DNA from: Podospora pseudocomata
Taxonomy: Eukaryota > Ascomycota > Sordariomycetes > Sordariales > Podosporaceae
Reading direction: 5' to 3'
Length of the DNA stretch: 64,000 nt
Assembly: GCF_035222375.1 (NCBI RefSeq)
Contig: NW_026946363.1
Span: 806,001 to 870,000, forward strand
The notes beneath the pieces are model-generated. The model searched no databases, had not been told where the DNA came from, and saw only the letters and a list, made by a program, of their open reading frames with translations. Below are positions 62,494 to 64,000 of the stretch, one piece after another (positions within the stretch are counted from its first letter, which is position 1; every line of letters begins with the position of its first letter). Position numbers and translations under genes: made by a program.

Positions 62494-64000
62494 ATGCACA
62501 TCGTCAAAGCGTTCGCGACCGGCCTCCTCCTTCTCGCCAACCATGCCGGCGTCCTCGCTCAGGACCCGGGTGCCGGCGCACCCGATAACTCCAATCCCCT
62601 AGCCATCTACCCACCATGTGCTGTGAGTCCCGTCTTCCCCATGCTACTATTCACAAAACTAACTTGCGCATCAAGCAAAACTGCATCATCACCGCTTTCA
62701 CAAACCACACCTTCTGCTCCTCCCCCCTAGACCAAGAATGCACCTGCACCTCCCCCGACTTCAACGGCTTCATGCACGAGTGCATCTTGGCCACCTGCAC
62801 TATCCGCGAAGCCCTCTTCACCCACAACATCTCCTCCACCACCTGCCAAGTCCCCGTCTTTGACCGCTCCCCGGAAATCATCCGTGAGACCGCTGCCATG
62901 CTCATCACCATTTGCCTCCTCGTCACCGCAAGAATAGGTTACAAGATCTACTACGCCGAAGGGGACAGGTTCATGTTTTCCCGGCCAAAGGCGCATACCA
63001 CTTCCCAGAACGGGCTCTGGTGGGACGACTACGCGCTGGTTTTCCTGCTCCTGTGCGGTGGGATACCAGCCATGGTGTTGACCATCTTCTTTTTGGCGCC
63101 GAATGGCCTGGGGAAGGATATGTGGGCTGTCCCGTTTGAGGACATTGACAAGCTTTTCAAATTCAGCTTTGTTTCCGGGGTGTTGTATCTACCTCAGGTG
63201 GCGGCCTTGAAGCTGACGTTTTTGTTCTTTTACCTGAGGATCTTCCCCTCGCCGGGGACCAGGAGGGTGATTTGGGGGACGATTGTCTTTACCAGCTTGT
63301 ACGGGTTGACATTTTTCCTTTTGGCCATCTTCCAGTGCTCGCCGATTGAGGATTGGTACAAGTGGGATGGCACCGGGACGGGGAAGTGTCTGAACAAGGA
63401 CGCCATACAGTGGAGCTGCGCGATTATCAGTATTGTGCTGGATGTGTGGATGATTGGGATTCCGCTTTGGAGCATGAGGATTGTGAAGCTGCATTGGAAG
63501 AAGAAGGTCGGGGTGGGGGCTATGTTCGCTGTTGGTTTATTGTACGTTTCCCTACGTTGCCCATCCCGGCTTCAAACCATAATCAAAGAGTGCCTGACTG
63601 ACCTTTCAACAGGGTAACCATCGTCTGCTGCATCCGACTGCGGTACATCGCCGACATCACCAGCTCGCAAAACCCAACCCAAGATCTCTTCAACATCATC
63701 CGGTGGTCCACGATCGAAGGCTTCACCAGCTCGGTCTGCGCCTGCATGCCCTTCATCAGACAAGTCCTGGTGCGCATCTTCCCCAAGGCGATGCGCACAG
63801 GAACAACAAAGAAGTCGACCTACGCCTACAATGTGCACAGCTTTGGAAACACCCTCAAGGGTCACGGTGTCTCTGTCAACTCCGACATGACAGTCACTGT
63901 TAATGACCCAGGGTTAAACGGAAAGGTCTACCACAAAGACTTTCCATATCCCTACAACGTGCCACACTCGGAATCCACAGCCGCATTGGCTGAGCGTGAA
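62494..64000 (+). CDS. CFEM-domain PTH11-type seven-helix receptor (3' end outside window)
   Basis: Exons 62494-62622, 62676-63541 and 63613 to beyond the window end; 460 residues are visible and the frame is still open. A signal peptide (MHIVKAFATGLLLLANHAGVLAQ) is followed by a CFEM module with eight cysteines (PPCAQNC, FC, ECTC, ECILATC, TTC) that is completed by the first splice. Then come about seven membrane helices with LWWDDYALVFLLLCGG, FSFVSGVLYLPQVAALKLTFLFFYLRIFP, FQCSPIEDWYKWDGTGTGKC and WSTIEGFTSSVCACMP, the rhodopsin/PTH11 (fungal integral membrane) pattern. A polar cytosolic tail has begun by the window end. Such proteins sense surface or host cues at the plasma membrane. It is probably independent of the PKS-NRPS cluster. 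Confidence 0.9.

Overview
The window is nuclear DNA of a filamentous ascomycete, most likely a sordariomycete. The genes have short GT...AG introns (mostly 46-84 nt) with CTGAC/CTAAC-like branch sites. The families are typical of this group: a fungal Lys2, Zn2Cys6 regulators, sugar porters, CFEM/PTH11 receptors, a PKS-NRPS hybrid, and a HeLo/NACHT-WD40 pair. The assignment below the level of filamentous ascomycete is inference. No rRNA, tRNA or CRISPR was recognised.

Layout. Positions 1-17 kb hold housekeeping and secreted-enzyme genes in both orientations: a GPI-anchored protein, a Ure2-type glutathione transferase, the lysine-biosynthesis enzyme Lys2 (three exons), a secreted vanadium-haloperoxidase-like enzyme, an S28 serine peptidase (five exons) and a zinc alcohol dehydrogenase. 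Positions 17.4-26.4 kb look like a small galactoside-use cluster: a seven-exon Zn2Cys6 regulator, a lactose-permease-like sugar porter, and a divergently transcribed LacZ-type GH2 beta-galactosidase. The intergenic promoter between porter and enzyme has several CreA-type motifs. A PLP-dependent ammonia-lyase-like gene follows, and a second sugar porter lies at 29.8-31.6 kb.

Positions 32-37.9 kb are a decayed stretch. It holds a cysteine-rich small secreted-type reading frame without a start, a small unknown gene with a degenerate tandem copy beside it, a membrane/WSC-like gene that does not read through, and a (TTA)n tail that may end an old LINE. Positions 37,928-43,095 form a unit bounded by about 94-bp imperfect terminal inverted repeats. 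It carries a head-to-head pair: an intact NACHT-WD40 NOD-like receptor with near-identical WD repeats and no N-terminal effector domain, and a broken HeLo-domain (HET-S family) cell-death gene with an amyloid-like C-terminal tail. No transposase is visible. This is the most unusual part of the window.

Positions 43.8-61.4 kb are a secondary-metabolite gene cluster: a PKS-NRPS hybrid of about 4,053 residues (KS-AT-DH-MT-remnant ER-KR-ACP-C-A-PCP-R), a divergently transcribed Fus2/PsoB-like alpha/beta hydrolase, a DHA-type MFS exporter and an EthD-domain protein. No trans-acting enoyl reductase or P450 is present inside the window. The window ends inside a CFEM-domain PTH11-type receptor gene. 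Intron boundaries were placed by eye from splice signals, frame continuity and family conservation. No similarity search was run.
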